Shown here: positions 30,759-40,800 of the stretch, piece by piece
Layout: each line of letters starts with the position of its first letter
Numbering within the stretch: the first letter of the stretch is position 1
Assembly: GCA_900102065.1 (NCBI GenBank)
Contig: FMVK01000002.1
Span: 62,001-126,000 of the forward strand
From: Lachnospiraceae bacterium XPB1003
GTDB taxonomy: Bacteria > Bacillota > Clostridia > Lachnospirales > Lachnospiraceae
Reading direction: 5' to 3'
DNA: 64,000 nucleotides
Translations under genes and position numbers: made by a program
Notes under the pieces: generated by a model
What the model saw: only the letters and a program-made list of their open reading frames with translations
Told to the model about the DNA's origin: nothing
Databases searched by the model: none

Positions 30759-33320
30759 ATGGGAAGTTATACCGAGAAGGCAGGTACGGCACTTGTACTT
30801 GCCGATAAGGCTGCAGTAGCGATGCATGCCGCATATATAGGAACAGAGCATATTCTGCTGGGACTTATCCGCGAAGGAAGCGGAAGTGCGGCAACACTGC
30901 TTAAGAATTATCAGATAACCGAACAACGTCTAATGGATCTTATGAAAGATACCATTCTCCCTTCAGGTGATGTGCTTGTCTCGGAAAAGAGCGGTAACAG
31001 AAAGCGGGATTATTCAGTTAAGGCGCGTGCTGCTCTTGATGAGGCGGACAGGATCTCATCCAGATCAGGAATTGAAAGTACAGGAACAGAGCATATCCTG
31101 CTTGGAATAGTGTCACAGCAGGATTGTATCGCTTTGCGCCTGATGCTTGCCTGTGGTATGGATATTTCCGCATTTTACAAGGATGCTATGCGCATTATGG
31201 GGCCTAAGACCGGAGCATATATTAAGGAACTGGTCAAGGAGAAGAATAACAGGAAAGCAACGGGCGCAGGTAAAAACGGCCAGATGCTTTCTCAATACGG
31301 AAGAGACCTTACGGCTCTGGCATCGGAAGGGAAGCTGGATCCGGTCATCGGAAGAGAAAACGAGACTTCCATAGTTCTCAGGATCTTAAGTCGAAGGATG
31401 AAGAACAATCCCTGCCTGGTTGGAGAACCGGGTGTCGGAAAGACTGCCATCGTTGAAGGCATAGCAGCCAGGATATCATCCGGAGAGGTGCCGGATAATC
31501 TTAAGGATAAGAAGCTTATTTCTCTTGATCTTTCCGGAATGGTAGCGGGAAGCCGTTACAGAGGAGAATTTGAAGAGCGTTTAAAGCGTCTGATGGAAGA
31601 AGTGACCGCAAGCGGAAATGTGATCCTTTTCATGGACGAGATACATACGATAGTGGGTGCGGGAAGCGCAGAGGGATCCATTGACGCTTCCAATATTTTA
31701 AAGCCCGCTCTTGCAAGAGGTGAGCTTCATATGATTGGAGCCACTACAATAACGGAATACAGGAAGTATTTTTCAAAGGACGCCGCACTTGAAAGAAGAT
31801 TCCAGCCGGTGACAGTTGATGAACCGGATGAGGAAGAGGCTGTAGAGATCCTTAAAGGCCTTAGGTCAAAATATGAGGCACATCACGGACTTAAGATCAC
31901 GGATGATGCTTTGACATCAGCTGTAAATCTGTCTGCAAGATATATCTCCGACAGATTTCTTCCGGATAAAGCCATAGATCTTATAGATGAAGCATGTGCC
32001 GGTAAGAAGCTTTCGATGCTCACCGCCACCCCCGGCATCCGAGGTTTAAACGGTGAGATAAAGTCAAAGGAAGAAGAGATAGAGAATGCCATATTCGAAG
32101 AAGATTTCGAAAAGGCAGGAGAGCTTAAGCGGGAGCAGATAGCACTTAAGAAGAAACTTGAAAGATTAAAGAATAGGAAAAGCAGGGCATCGTCTGCGGA
32201 TTCCGTAGTTGATGAGAATGCGATTGCCGAGGCTGTCAGTATCTGGACCAAGATACCTGTCAGCAAGATAGCTCAAAAGGAGAGTGAACGACTGCTTTCT
32301 CTTGAAAAAGAACTTCATAAGAGGGTTGTAGGTCAGGATGAAGCAGTGGGTGCGGTATCCAGAGCTATAAGAAGAGGCCGTGTAGGCTTGCAGGATCCGG
32401 GGAGACCGATAGGGTCGTTTTTATTCCTCGGCCCCACCGGCGTTGGTAAGACTGAGTTATCCAAGGCTTTGGCAGAGCTGGTATTCGGAACCGAGAGCGC
32501 GCTTATCCGTGTGGATATGTCTGAGTTCATGGAGCCGCATTCGGTATCCAAACTCATAGGTTCACCTCCCGGATATGTTGGATTTGATGAGGGCGGACAG
32601 CTTTCGGAAAGAGTAAGACAGCATCCGTATTCGGTAGTATTATTTGATGAGATAGAGAAAGCGCATCCTGATGTATTCAATATGCTCCTACAGGTATTTG
32701 ATGACGGACATATTACGGATTCTCAGGGCAGGAAAGTATCATTTAAAAATACAATACTTATCATGACTTCCAATGCGGGAGCGAAGAGTATTATCGCACC
32801 CAAGAATCTGGGATTTACGGCTCATACATCAAAGGAGTCGGAATATGAACGCATGAAGAGCGGCGTAATGGATGAGGTTAAGAGGATATTTAAACCCGAG
32901 TTCATCAACCGTATCGATGAAATGATAGTTTTTCATCCTTTAGGCAGGAAAGAGATGCAGGATATCATCGGTATCCTTACTACCGGACTTTGCAAGCGCT
33001 GTGAAGATCAGCTTGATATCAAGCTTAAGATTTCACAGCCCGTAAAGAACAAGATCATAGATGAGCATACGGATGCCAAGATGGGAGCAAGACCACTTAA
33101 GCGTGCGATGCAGACAGAAATCGAGGATATTCTATCTGAAGAGATCCTGACCGGAAGAGTAAGACCCAGAGATGAAGTTACGGCAATCCTTAAGGATGAC
33201 AGGATAGTATTCGAAAAAAAGAAAGAAAATAAGAAAGAAAATAAGATAGAAAATAAGATAGAAAATAAGATAGAAACGAAGCAGATAAAAAAGAAGCCGA
33301 CAAAGAAGTCGGTAAAGTAG
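30759..33320 (+). CDS. clpC: ClpC-type AAA+ protein unfoldase
   Basis: 853 residues. Two Clp-N repeats (about 5-145), first AAA+ domain with Walker A GEPGVGKT (222-229) and [10 protein letters not shown], a coiled middle segment containing [22 protein letters not shown] (UVR/M-domain-like, here about 435-470), second AAA+ domain with GPTGVGKT (558-565) and [13 protein letters not shown]. It unfolds proteins for the ClpP protease. After the normal end near residue 820 there is a Lys/Asn/Glu repeat tail (NKIE units) of about 30 residues. The adaptor genes mcsA, mcsB and the repressor ctsR are missing here; a GntR regulator takes their place. Confidence 0.92.
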   Translation: MGSYTEKAGTALVLADKAAVAMHAAYIGTEHILLGLIREGSGSAATLLKNYQITEQRLMDLMKDTILPSGDVLVSEKSGNRKRDYSVKARAALDEADRISSRSGIESTGTEHILLGIVSQQDCIALRLMLACGMDISAFYKDAMRIMGPKTGAYIKELVKEKNNRKATGAGKNGQMLSQYGRDLTALASEGKLDPVIGRENETSIVLRILSRRMKNNPCLVGEPGVGKTAIVEGIAARISSGEVPDNLKDKKLISLDLSGMVAGSRYRGEFEERLKRLMEEVTASGNVILFMDEIHTIVGAGSAEGSIDASNILKPALARGELHMIGATTITEYRKYFSKDAALERRFQPVTVDEPDEEEAVEILKGLRSKYEAHHGLKITDDALTSAVNLSARYISDRFLPDKAIDLIDEACAGKKLSMLTATPGIRGLNGEIKSKEEEIENAIFEEDFEKAGELKREQIALKKKLERLKNRKSRASSADSVVDENAIAEAVSIWTKIPVSKIAQKESERLLSLEKELHKRVVGQDEAVGAVSRAIRRGRVGLQDPGRPIGSFLFLGPTGVGKTELSKALAELVFGTESALIRVDMSEFMEPHSVSKLIGSPPGYVGFDEGGQLSERVRQHPYSVVLFDEIEKAHPDVFNMLLQVFDDGHITDSQGRKVSFKNTILIMTSNAGAKSIIAPKNLGFTAHTSKESEYERMKSGVMDEVKRIFKPEFINRIDEMIVFHPLGRKEMQDIIGILTTGLCKRCEDQLDIKLKISQPVKNKIIDEHTDAKMGARPLKRAMQTEIEDILSEEILTGRVRPRDEVTAILKDDRIVFEKKKENKKENKIENKIENKIETKQIKKKPTKKSVK
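33224..33277 (+). repeat. Short tandem repeats in the clpC 3' end
   Basis: A 12-bp unit close to GAAAATAAGATA is repeated about four times, encoding NKxE/NKIE. It produces the lysine-rich C-terminal tail of ClpC. Confidence 0.8.
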
Positions 33321-33400
33321 TCGGCAAAATAAGAAAGCAGTAAAGTAATACGCCGTAAGGCGGCCAGCAAATGCGGAACAAACCGTACAGGAGGAAAGAA

Positions 33401-33814
33401 ATGGCAACAGTTAAAGAACTCATCCGTACAGAAGCAGACGGAACCTTAAGCTTCGGAGATTACTCTCTTAGCGAGAAGGCGAAGAAGGAAGACTTCAAAC
33501 ATGCGGGAGATATCATGAAAGTTAAGACATACAGAGATATCACTCGCCTTGAGAAGAACGGACTTGTGCTTTTCGAATCTGTTCCCGGAACATCCGTTAC
33601 AGGTTTTTGCGAAACAGCGGAAGGGGTAGCGTTCAAAGTAGAAGGTCCGGCTGATGCCCAGATCACTCTCGGACTTTCCGAAGATACGGAATATAATGTT
33701 TCGTCTGCAGGTAAAGAGATAGGTACCATGAAGACTAATCTCGGAGGCAAGCTTGCATTCAGCCTTGAACTTGCAGATGCAGGTGAAGTGGAAGTAAAGG
33801 TAGAAAAGGCCTGA
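33401..33814 (+). CDS. Conserved small protein often labelled endosialidase
   Basis: 137 residues from the ATG at 33401 with AGGAGG upstream; an in-frame ATG at 33371 lies before that site. The opening MATVKELIRTEADGTLSFGD and the FESVPGTSV segment match a family I know from Lachnospiraceae genomes, where it carries the label endosialidase without evidence for that activity. The fold looks all-beta with no signal peptide and no recognisable catalytic motif. Between clpC and radA. Function unknown. Confidence 0.75.
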   Translation: MATVKELIRTEADGTLSFGDYSLSEKAKKEDFKHAGDIMKVKTYRDITRLEKNGLVLFESVPGTSVTGFCETAEGVAFKVEGPADAQITLGLSEDTEYNVSSAGKEIGTMKTNLGGKLAFSLELADAGEVEVKVEKA

Positions 33815-33818
33815 ATTA

Positions 33819-35201
33819 ATGGCGGCAAAGGCAAAAGTTAAGACAGTATTTTTCTGCACCGAATGCGGATATGAATCGGCAAAATGGAGCGGACAGTGTC
33901 CTTCCTGTCATGCGTGGAATACCATGACGGAGCAGACCGTTTCAAGCACGGTGATAAGAAAGAGTAAAGCAAACGGATATGAGCCTTCGGAACCGAAGGC
34001 TCTGTCCGAAATATCACTTACGGATGAGGACAGAGTTCCTACAGGTATAGAAGAATTCGACAGGGTTCTGGGCGGAGGTATCGTTCCGGGATCACTTGTG
34101 CTTGTCGGAGGAGATCCGGGCATCGGAAAGTCGACTCTTCTTCTGCAGGCCTGCAGGGAATTATCCAATGCAGGTAGGGATGTCCTCTATATATCCGGTG
34201 AGGAATCATTGAAGCAGATACGTATGCGTGCGGACCGTCTTGGCGGTTTTAAAGGAAGCATGCAGCTTTTATGCGAGACGGATCTGACGATGATATCCGA
34301 TACTATCAGGAATAAAAAACCCGGTATAGTAGTGATAGATTCAATCCAGACAATGTTCAACGAAGATATCACAGGAACTCCGGGATCGGTTTCTCAGGTC
34401 AGGGAATCAACAGCTGTACTTCTGCAGCTCTCCAAAACCCTCGGAATATCAATATTCATAGTCGGCCATGTGACAAAGGAAGGGACTGTTGCAGGTCCAA
34501 GGATCCTTGAACATATGGTTGATACAGTGCTTTATTTTGAAGGAGACAGGCATGCATCATATCGTATCCTCAGAGGTGTGAAGAACAGATTTGGTTCCAC
34601 CAATGAGATCGGTGTTTTTGAGATGCAACAGGAGGGCTTAAGGGAAGTAAAGAATCCTTCGGAATATCTTCTGGAGGGAAGACCGAAGGATGCCAGCGGT
34701 ACAGTGACAAGCTGTTCCATAGAAGGTACCAGGCCCATACTTCTCGAGATTCAGGCTCTGGTATGTCAGACCGCATTTGGTATTCCGAGGAGACAGTCAT
34801 CGGGTGCCGATCTTAATCGCATAAATCTTCTTATGGCTGTATTGGAAAAGCGTCTGGGACTTCATCTCGGAGCCTGTGATGCGTATGTCAACATAGCGGG
34901 CGGCATGAAGATCATTGAGCCTGCGGTCGACCTTGCTATAGCTATGGCTGTCGCATCCAGTTTTTTAAATGTTCCCGCCGGTGACAGGCTGATCGCCATG
35001 GGAGAAGTGGGTCTGTCAGGTGAAGTAAGGAACATCAGTCAGATAGAACAGCGTGTTCAGGAAGCGCTTAAAATGGGATATGAAACAATTGTTATACCTA
35101 AGGTCAGCGCTGAACGGGTAAAAGGTATAAAGGGCATAGAGAATATCAAGATAGTTCCTGTTGAATCCGTTAAGGACGCGATAGCTTTGATCAGAAAATA
35201 A
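33819..35201 (+). CDS. radA: DNA repair ATPase/helicase RadA
   Basis: 460 residues. C4 zinc finger CTECGYESAKWSGQCPSC (about 12-29), RecA-like ATPase with Walker A GDPGIGKST (about 97-105), the RadA-specific KNRFGSTNEIGVFEM, and a C-terminal Lon-protease-like domain (SGADLNRINLLMAVLEKR...GEVGLSGEVR). RadA drives branch migration of recombination intermediates and helps natural transformation. Starts 4 nt after the previous stop. Confidence 0.96.
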   Translation: MAAKAKVKTVFFCTECGYESAKWSGQCPSCHAWNTMTEQTVSSTVIRKSKANGYEPSEPKALSEISLTDEDRVPTGIEEFDRVLGGGIVPGSLVLVGGDPGIGKSTLLLQACRELSNAGRDVLYISGEESLKQIRMRADRLGGFKGSMQLLCETDLTMISDTIRNKKPGIVVIDSIQTMFNEDITGTPGSVSQVRESTAVLLQLSKTLGISIFIVGHVTKEGTVAGPRILEHMVDTVLYFEGDRHASYRILRGVKNRFGSTNEIGVFEMQQEGLREVKNPSEYLLEGRPKDASGTVTSCSIEGTRPILLEIQALVCQTAFGIPRRQSSGADLNRINLLMAVLEKRLGLHLGACDAYVNIAGGMKIIEPAVDLAIAMAVASSFLNVPAGDRLIAMGEVGLSGEVRNISQIEQRVQEALKMGYETIVIPKVSAERVKGIKGIENIKIVPVESVKDAIALIRK

Positions 35202-35216
35202 AAAGGAAAACTAACT

Positions 35217-36020
35217 ATGAAGATACTGATCACCAATGATGACGGTATAGAAGCAGGCGGGATAATCAAGCTCGCGGAAAATGCAAAAAAGTTCGGAGAA
35301 GTGACGGTCATCGCTCCCGCAACCCAAAGCAGTGCCATGTCGCACCATATAACTTTGGGAGTTGATCTTGAGTATAAAAGATTCGATTTTCCCGTTGAGG
35401 GAGTTGAAGCCTATGCGCTGGCGGGAACTCCCGCAGATTGCATCAGAGCGGCTTTCCTGGGACTGCTTCCGAAAGACAGACTTCCGGATGTGGTTTTTTC
35501 GGGTATAAATAACGGATCAAACTGCGGTTATGATATACAATATTCCGCTACGGTAGGCGCTGCTATGGAAGCTCTGCTTTATGAAGTGCCGGCCATCTGT
35601 TTTTCACAGGCATGCTGGGAAGCGACCCTGGATCATAAGCATGAATTTGATCAGGAAACAGATTTTACAAAAATGGATAAGGTGATAAATACCGCTGTTT
35701 GTGATGCTCATATCGAAAGTATCACAAGGGAACTCCTGGGTAAAAAGCTCCCAAGAGGACAAGCGTGGAATGTTAATTTCCCTAATTGTGTTCCGGATCT
35801 GTATAACGGCGTTCTTTATGACAGAGTTCCCGCGCAAACAGCCTTTTGGGATGACTGTTATACTCTTATGACAAGAGAAGACGGAAGCCGTTATGTAGGA
35901 ATGAAAGCTCATAAGATCAGGAAGGCGGAAGAAGGAAGCGACATAAGAGCTATCCAGGACGGGTATATATCCGTAGGGATACTGAAGAATATGGTAATGA
36001 CAGGCAAAGAGACAAATTGA
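35217..36020 (+). CDS. surE: 5'-nucleotidase SurE
   Basis: 267 residues. Metal site ITNDDGIEAGGI (Asp-Asp), SSAMSHHIT, GTPADCIRAAFLGL and SGINNGSNCGYDIQYSATVGAAMEA are the SurE signatures. It dephosphorylates nucleoside monophosphates. AAAGGAAAA precedes the start. Overlaps the next gene by 4 nt. Confidence 0.95.
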   Translation: MKILITNDDGIEAGGIIKLAENAKKFGEVTVIAPATQSSAMSHHITLGVDLEYKRFDFPVEGVEAYALAGTPADCIRAAFLGLLPKDRLPDVVFSGINNGSNCGYDIQYSATVGAAMEALLYEVPAICFSQACWEATLDHKHEFDQETDFTKMDKVINTAVCDAHIESITRELLGKKLPRGQAWNVNFPNCVPDLYNGVLYDRVPAQTAFWDDCYTLMTREDGSRYVGMKAHKIRKAEEGSDIRAIQDGYISVGILKNMVMTGKETN

Positions 36021-36502
36021 AGATCCTCATTATAAGTGACTCCCATGGTGATAATAATGCGGTCATATCGGTGATCAATAAGGAAAAACCGGAAATGCTC
36101 ATCCACCTGGGGGATGTTGAAAATGATATTTTTGAGATAGAGCAGGCTCTGGGAGTTCCGTCAGTGCCTGCAATTTTCATACGGGGAAATTGCGATCTGT
36201 ATGATAAGCGATTAAGACAGGTTGCCGTATTTGAATTAAAAGGACACAGATTTTTTGCTTCTCACGGTCATCTCCAGAGAGCATCCTGGGAGTATTCGAA
36301 TCTCGTATATTCGGCTGAGGAAAATGACTGTGACATAGCGCTTTATGGACATACCCATGTTCCGCTGGATGAGGAATTCGGCGATGTAAGAGTCCTGAAT
36401 CCCGGAAGCATATCAAGGCCGAGGGGCGGATCGAAGAAGAGTTACATCATCATGGATATGGACGACGACGGCGAGTACAGTGTGGAATTTAAGAATATCT
36501 AA
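36017..36502 (+). CDS. Metallophosphoesterase of the YfcE/MJ0936 type
   Basis: 161 residues, TTG start within the surE stop (TTGA overlap). Motifs of calcineurin-like phosphodiesterases: ISDSHGDNNAV (Asp, His), HLGDVEND, RGNCDLYD (Asn/Asp), ASHGHLQR, YGHTHVP and NPGS. Hydrolyses phosphodiester or phosphomonoester bonds with two metals; natural substrate unknown. Coupled to surE. Confidence 0.9.
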   Translation: MKILIISDSHGDNNAVISVINKEKPEMLIHLGDVENDIFEIEQALGVPSVPAIFIRGNCDLYDKRLRQVAVFELKGHRFFASHGHLQRASWEYSNLVYSAEENDCDIALYGHTHVPLDEEFGDVRVLNPGSISRPRGGSKKSYIIMDMDDDGEYSVEFKNI

Positions 36503-36560
36503 AAGACAGTATAAATACTGTAAATTATTACTTGAAATCTAAGAGGTAACATAATAAAAT

Positions 36561-36622
36561 AAACCCGTTTGGAGAGCGTTCATTTCACAGCCGAAAGAAT
36601 GACTTCTCTGACGGGTTTTACA
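36561..36622 (+). terminator. Long imperfect hairpin, probable terminator of the radA-surE operon
   Basis: AAACCCGT (36561-36568) pairs with ACGGGTTT (36611-36618), and inside it AGAG/CTCT and GTTCATT/AATGAC continue the stem to a 13-nt loop. The tail is TTTTACAATTT, weaker than usual for a terminator, so another role in the leader of the next operon is possible. Confidence 0.6.
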
Positions 36623-36653
36623 ATTTAATACATCTTTAAGGAGGATGAAAGCA

Positions 36654-38180
36654 ATGAAAAAAGGTAGACTTATTCTTACCGTATTGCTGATGACAATGGC
36701 TGCTGCACTGAGCGGATGCACAGGTGGCAAGACGGCGGATACTCCGGATACCCGTATCACTATCGGTATTCCTCAGGATCTCGATGACGGGCTTGACCCG
36801 CACAAGGTTAGTGCGGCAGGTACCAAGGAGATACTGTTCAATATCTATGAAGGTCTTGTTAAATATGATGAGACGGGTGCGCTTATCCCTGCTGTTGCAA
36901 GTGATTATAAAGTCAGCGAAGACGGACTTACTTATACATTTACATTACGCGATGGTGTAAAGTTCCATGACGGTAGCTATGTAACGGCAGATGATGTGGT
37001 CTATTCCATCGAACGCTGTTCTAAAGCAGAGGGTGGCCAGGATCCTTTGGTTCCCCCCTTTACCAATATCTCTGAGATAAATAAAGTTGACGACAAGACT
37101 GTTGAGATCAAACTGGTTGCACCTGATCCCGATTTTCTTGCATATATGACTGTTGCCATTATCCAGGCATCCAATGACGATCCGGAAACAAAAGTCATCG
37201 GAACCGGTCCGTACAAATTTATCTCACATACTCCCATGGAGTCTGTTGAGCTTGAAGCTTTTGGAGATTACTGGGGAGAAAAAGCTCACATCGGAAAGGT
37301 TACATTAAAGATAGTATCCGATCCCGCAGCCATTGTAATGGATCTTAAGGGCGGTTCCATCGATATGTTCTGCAGACTGACAGACAGTCAAGTCAGCGAG
37401 CTAAAGGGAAGCAACTTCAATATCGAAGTAGGTACAATGAACCTTGCGCAGGCTCTTTACCTCAACAATTCCGTAGAGCCCTTTAATGATGTGAGAGTTA
37501 GACAGGCTATATGCTATGCTATCGATCCTCAGGAGATCATGGATTATGTATCGGGAGGAGAGGGAACAGAGATCGGCTCTGCCGCATTCCCTTCATTCAG
37601 CAAGTACTATGATCCGGCTCTTAACGATAATTACAACAGAGATGTTGAGAAGGCAAAGGCGCTTCTTAAGGAAGCAGGATATGAGAATGGTTTTTCATTC
37701 TCCATAACAGTTCCCTCCGCTTATACACCTCATGTTAAAACTGCGGAAGTTATCGCAGAGGAGCTTAAAGATGTTGGTATTACAGCTGATCTTAAGCTTG
37801 TTGAATGGGATTCATGGCTTTCGGATACCTACACCAATCATAATTATGAGGCAACCGTTATCGGTATCGATCTGAACCCTGTAACCGCAAGAAATCTTCT
37901 TCAGCGTTACACATCAGACGGACACGGCAACTTCATGGAATTCAGCAGTGAGAAGTATGATGAAGTTTTCGCGCAGGCTGTTGCATCAACTGATGATGCG
38001 GAGCAGACTGCTCTTTACAAGGAATGCTTACAGATACTTTCTGAAGAGGCTGCCAGCGCATATATCCAGGATCTGCCCAGCTTTGTTGCATTAAACAACA
38101 AGATAAGCGGATACAAGTTCTATCCTATATATGCACAGGATTTTGCAAGTCTTTATTATATCGACGAAGCAAACAATTAA
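36654..38180 (+). CDS. Peptide/nickel-type ABC transporter substrate-binding lipoprotein
   Basis: 508 residues from the ATG at 36654, 9 nt after AAGGAGG; the ATG at 36645 touches that site. Lipobox ALSG-C (Cys about 22). Family 5 solute-binding fold: ITIGIPQDLDDGLDPHK, YEGLVKYDETGALIPAVASDYKVSEDGLTYTF (described in parts), LRDGVKFHDGS and YDEVFAQAVAS-like end. Family members bind oligopeptides, dipeptides, nickel or opines; the ligand here is not predictable. First gene of a five-gene transporter operon, followed by an internal terminator. Confidence 0.9.
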   Translation: MKKGRLILTVLLMTMAAALSGCTGGKTADTPDTRITIGIPQDLDDGLDPHKVSAAGTKEILFNIYEGLVKYDETGALIPAVASDYKVSEDGLTYTFTLRDGVKFHDGSYVTADDVVYSIERCSKAEGGQDPLVPPFTNISEINKVDDKTVEIKLVAPDPDFLAYMTVAIIQASNDDPETKVIGTGPYKFISHTPMESVELEAFGDYWGEKAHIGKVTLKIVSDPAAIVMDLKGGSIDMFCRLTDSQVSELKGSNFNIEVGTMNLAQALYLNNSVEPFNDVRVRQAICYAIDPQEIMDYVSGGEGTEIGSAAFPSFSKYYDPALNDNYNRDVEKAKALLKEAGYENGFSFSITVPSAYTPHVKTAEVIAEELKDVGITADLKLVEWDSWLSDTYTNHNYEATVIGIDLNPVTARNLLQRYTSDGHGNFMEFSSEKYDEVFAQAVASTDDAEQTALYKECLQILSEEAASAYIQDLPSFVALNNKISGYKFYPIYAQDFASLYYIDEANN

Positions 38181-38186
38181 TCATCA

Positions 38187-38220
38187 CCTGCGGCGGGGGC
38201 TGTCCCGTCGTAGGTTTTTT
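38187..38220 (+). terminator. Internal terminator between binding protein and permease genes
   Basis: CCTGCGGCGGG and CCCGTCGTAGG form an 11-bp stem (two G-T pairs), loop GGCTGT, then six T. It probably allows only partial read-through, so that binding protein is made in excess over the membrane parts. Confidence 0.88.
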
Positions 38221-38234
38221 ATGAATCAGACCAT

Positions 38235-39179
38235 ATGAGATTTAAGTATTTTATTAAAAAGATCATATCCATGCTGTTAACGCTGTTCGGTGTGTCTTTC
38301 CTGGTATTTGCGGCTTTTGAGATAATACCCGGAGATCCGGCGATATCAAGGCTCGGTACTGATGCGACGCCTGAAATGGTTGCGGCACTTCGTGAGCAGA
38401 TGGGACTTAACAGACCTTTTATCGTAAGATATTTTGACTGGCTGTTTGACTGCATCAGAGGTGACTTCGGAAGATCTTACAGTTATAACAGGACAGTAAT
38501 AAGTATGATCGGTGATAAGCTGCCGATCACCGTGACACTGACAGTGATATCGATGCTGCTTGTTATCGCGGTTTCGATCCCGGTGGCAATTTTACTTGCA
38601 AAGCATATGGGAAGCCCTGCCGACAGGGCAGGATATATTTCAAACCAGGTATTGATGGCGATACCGTCATTTTTCCTTGGAATTCTTATAACATATATTT
38701 TCGGCCTCATTTTAAGACTATTTACACCGGGAGGCTATATTTCTTACAGACAGAGTTTTTTCGGTTTTATAGGATACCTGTTGGCTCCGTCCATCGCTAT
38801 CGCCATACCAAAATGTGCAATGTCTGTTAAACTTTTGAGAAGTGCGATCCTGGAAGAGTGGAACAAGGACTATGTTCGTACGGCTTACAGCAGAGGAAAT
38901 TCCACCATGCAGGTCATGTACAGACATGTACTTAAGAACGCACTGATCCCTCTTATCACTTTCTGGGGCATGGCTGTTGCCGATATGATAGCAGGCTCCA
39001 TCGTAGTTGAGCAGGTTTTCAATATCCCGGGCTTGGGAAGGATACTGCTTACGTCTATTTCAAACAGAGATTATCCCGTGGTGGAGGCGATCATAGTCCT
39101 CATTGCGGTTGTAGTAATAGTCATGAATCTGATCGTGGATATACTTTACAGATGTATTGATCCGAGGATAAGCAAATAA
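38235..39179 (+). CDS. Peptide/nickel-type ABC transporter permease (DppB/OppB type)
   Basis: 314 residues, six membrane helices. The start MRFKYFIKKIISMLLTLFGVSFLVF, the GDPA motif (PGDPAISRLG) and the EAA-type loop EWNKDYVRTAYSRGNSTMQV are typical of DppB. There is no clear ribosome site before the ATG; the sequence between terminator and start is only 14 nt. Works with the next three genes. Confidence 0.92.
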   Translation: MRFKYFIKKIISMLLTLFGVSFLVFAAFEIIPGDPAISRLGTDATPEMVAALREQMGLNRPFIVRYFDWLFDCIRGDFGRSYSYNRTVISMIGDKLPITVTLTVISMLLVIAVSIPVAILLAKHMGSPADRAGYISNQVLMAIPSFFLGILITYIFGLILRLFTPGGYISYRQSFFGFIGYLLAPSIAIAIPKCAMSVKLLRSAILEEWNKDYVRTAYSRGNSTMQVMYRHVLKNALIPLITFWGMAVADMIAGSIVVEQVFNIPGLGRILLTSISNRDYPVVEAIIVLIAVVVIVMNLIVDILYRCIDPRISK

Positions 39180-39180
39180 T

Positions 39181-40008
39181 ATGCCTGTGATAAAAAGTAT
39201 AAAAAAGATTTTTCAAAAATATCATGGATTCAATTTCAACGCAGGCCTGATCATTACGGGCGTTATCTTTATCATAGCTTTGGTTGGATGCTTTTATACG
39301 CCTTATGAACCTACTGCCATGAATGTATCCATCAGAAATACGGCGCCTTCACTGGCTCATATATTCGGATGTGATGACAGTGGCAGAGATGTATTCAGTC
39401 GTGTAATGGAGGGGATCAGAAATACATTTTTTATCTCCACCATGACAGTTCTGATCGGATCAGGATTCGGTATCATACTTGGTGCTGCCGCCGGATATTA
39501 CGGCGGAAAATTCGATGAGATCCTGATGCGTATCAATGATGCTCTTTTTGCATTTCCAAGCGTTCTTCTTGCGTTGGTAATAGTGTCATTGCTTGGTCCC
39601 GGTTTCTTTAATGTGACAGTAGCACTTGGAATTGCCTTTATTCCGAGTTTTGCAAGAATAGTCAGATCCGGATTCAAGTCTCAGGTTAATATGGATTATG
39701 TTCAAAGTGCCAGATTAATGGGAGCGGGGGATCTTAGGATAATATTTGTTCACATACTCCCAAATATCCTGCCGGTACTTATGAGCTCGGTAATGATAGG
39801 ATTCAATAATGCCGTTCTCGCAGAGGCGGGACTCAGTTATCTCGGAATAGGCGTACAGCCACCCAGGGCATCTTTGGGACTCATGCTCAAAGACGGACAG
39901 GCACTGCTTGCAACCGCTCCCTGGAATGCTTTATTCCCGGGACTTGTGATAGTACTTATGGTACTGGGATTTGCACTTTTATCGGAAGGAATATCAGAGG
40001 CCGCATAA
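39181..40008 (+). CDS. Peptide/nickel-type ABC transporter permease (DppC/OppC type)
   Basis: 275 residues. HIFGCDDSGRDVFSRVMEGIR is the DppC signature (given here as 39358 onward), and the EAA loop is MDYVQSARLMGAGDLRI. Forms the heterodimeric channel with the preceding permease. One base separates it from the previous stop, and the next gene starts right after its own stop. Confidence 0.93.
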   Translation: MPVIKSIKKIFQKYHGFNFNAGLIITGVIFIIALVGCFYTPYEPTAMNVSIRNTAPSLAHIFGCDDSGRDVFSRVMEGIRNTFFISTMTVLIGSGFGIILGAAAGYYGGKFDEILMRINDALFAFPSVLLALVIVSLLGPGFFNVTVALGIAFIPSFARIVRSGFKSQVNMDYVQSARLMGAGDLRIIFVHILPNILPVLMSSVMIGFNNAVLAEAGLSYLGIGVQPPRASLGLMLKDGQALLATAPWNALFPGLVIVLMVLGFALLSEGISEAA

Positions 40009-40800
40009 ATGCTTTTAGATATAAAAAATCTTACAATCGAATTTCATGATCATGACAGACCGGAGAGAGTTGTGGAAGATGTTAATTTCTCTCTCGATAA
40101 AGGTGAGATCCTTGGTATTGTCGGAGAATCCGGTTCAGGAAAATCCATGACTGCCATGGCTGTTGCAGGTCTGCTTCCCCGAAAGAAGATGGAGAAATCG
40201 GGAGAGATATTGTTTGAGGGTAAGAATATACTTACGCTTCCGAGGCATGAACTCAGAGGGCTTCAGGGTGATGAGATATCCGTTATCTTTCAAGAACCAA
40301 TGACGGCACTGAATCCTACAATGAAGATCGGAAAACAGGTGGAGGAAGCCCTTCTTCTTCACAGGCATATGAATGATGCAGAGAGAAAAGCAAAAGCTAT
40401 GGAATGGCTGGGGAAAGTGGAACTGGATGATGCAGAACGTGTATATGAGGCTTATCCGCATGAACTTTCCGGCGGTATGAGACAGCGTGTCATGATAGCT
40501 GCGGCCATGGTTTCTGATCCGCAGATACTTATTGCCGATGAACCCACGACAGCACTTGATGTTACGGTTCAGTCGCAGATCATCAAATTGCTTTTAAAGA
40601 TTAATAAGGCTGCCGGAGTTTCCATTCTCTTTATATCTCATGACCTGAGCCTTATAAAACAGATCACACATAATGTGATAGTTATGCAAAAGGGACGTAT
40701 CGTGGAAAAGGGGGATACGGATGAGATCTTTATGAATCCTAAGGAAGAATATACGAAGAAGCTTATATCCAGTATTCCCACGGTGAAATTAAGGAAGTAA
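40009..40800 (+). CDS. Peptide/nickel-type ABC transporter ATPase (DppD type)
   Basis: 263 residues. Walker A GESGSGKSM, Q-loop FQEPMTALNPTM, signature LSGGMRQR, Walker B ILIADEPTTALDV. It is shorter than the usual DppD of about 320 residues and lacks the C-terminal oligopeptide-ABC Cys-rich domain; the end is SSIPTVKLRK. Start codon directly follows the stop of the permease. Confidence 0.93.
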   Translation: MLLDIKNLTIEFHDHDRPERVVEDVNFSLDKGEILGIVGESGSGKSMTAMAVAGLLPRKKMEKSGEILFEGKNILTLPRHELRGLQGDEISVIFQEPMTALNPTMKIGKQVEEALLLHRHMNDAERKAKAMEWLGKVELDDAERVYEAYPHELSGGMRQRVMIAAAMVSDPQILIADEPTTALDVTVQSQIIKLLLKINKAAGVSILFISHDLSLIKQITHNVIVMQKGRIVEKGDTDEIFMNPKEEYTKKLISSIPTVKLRK

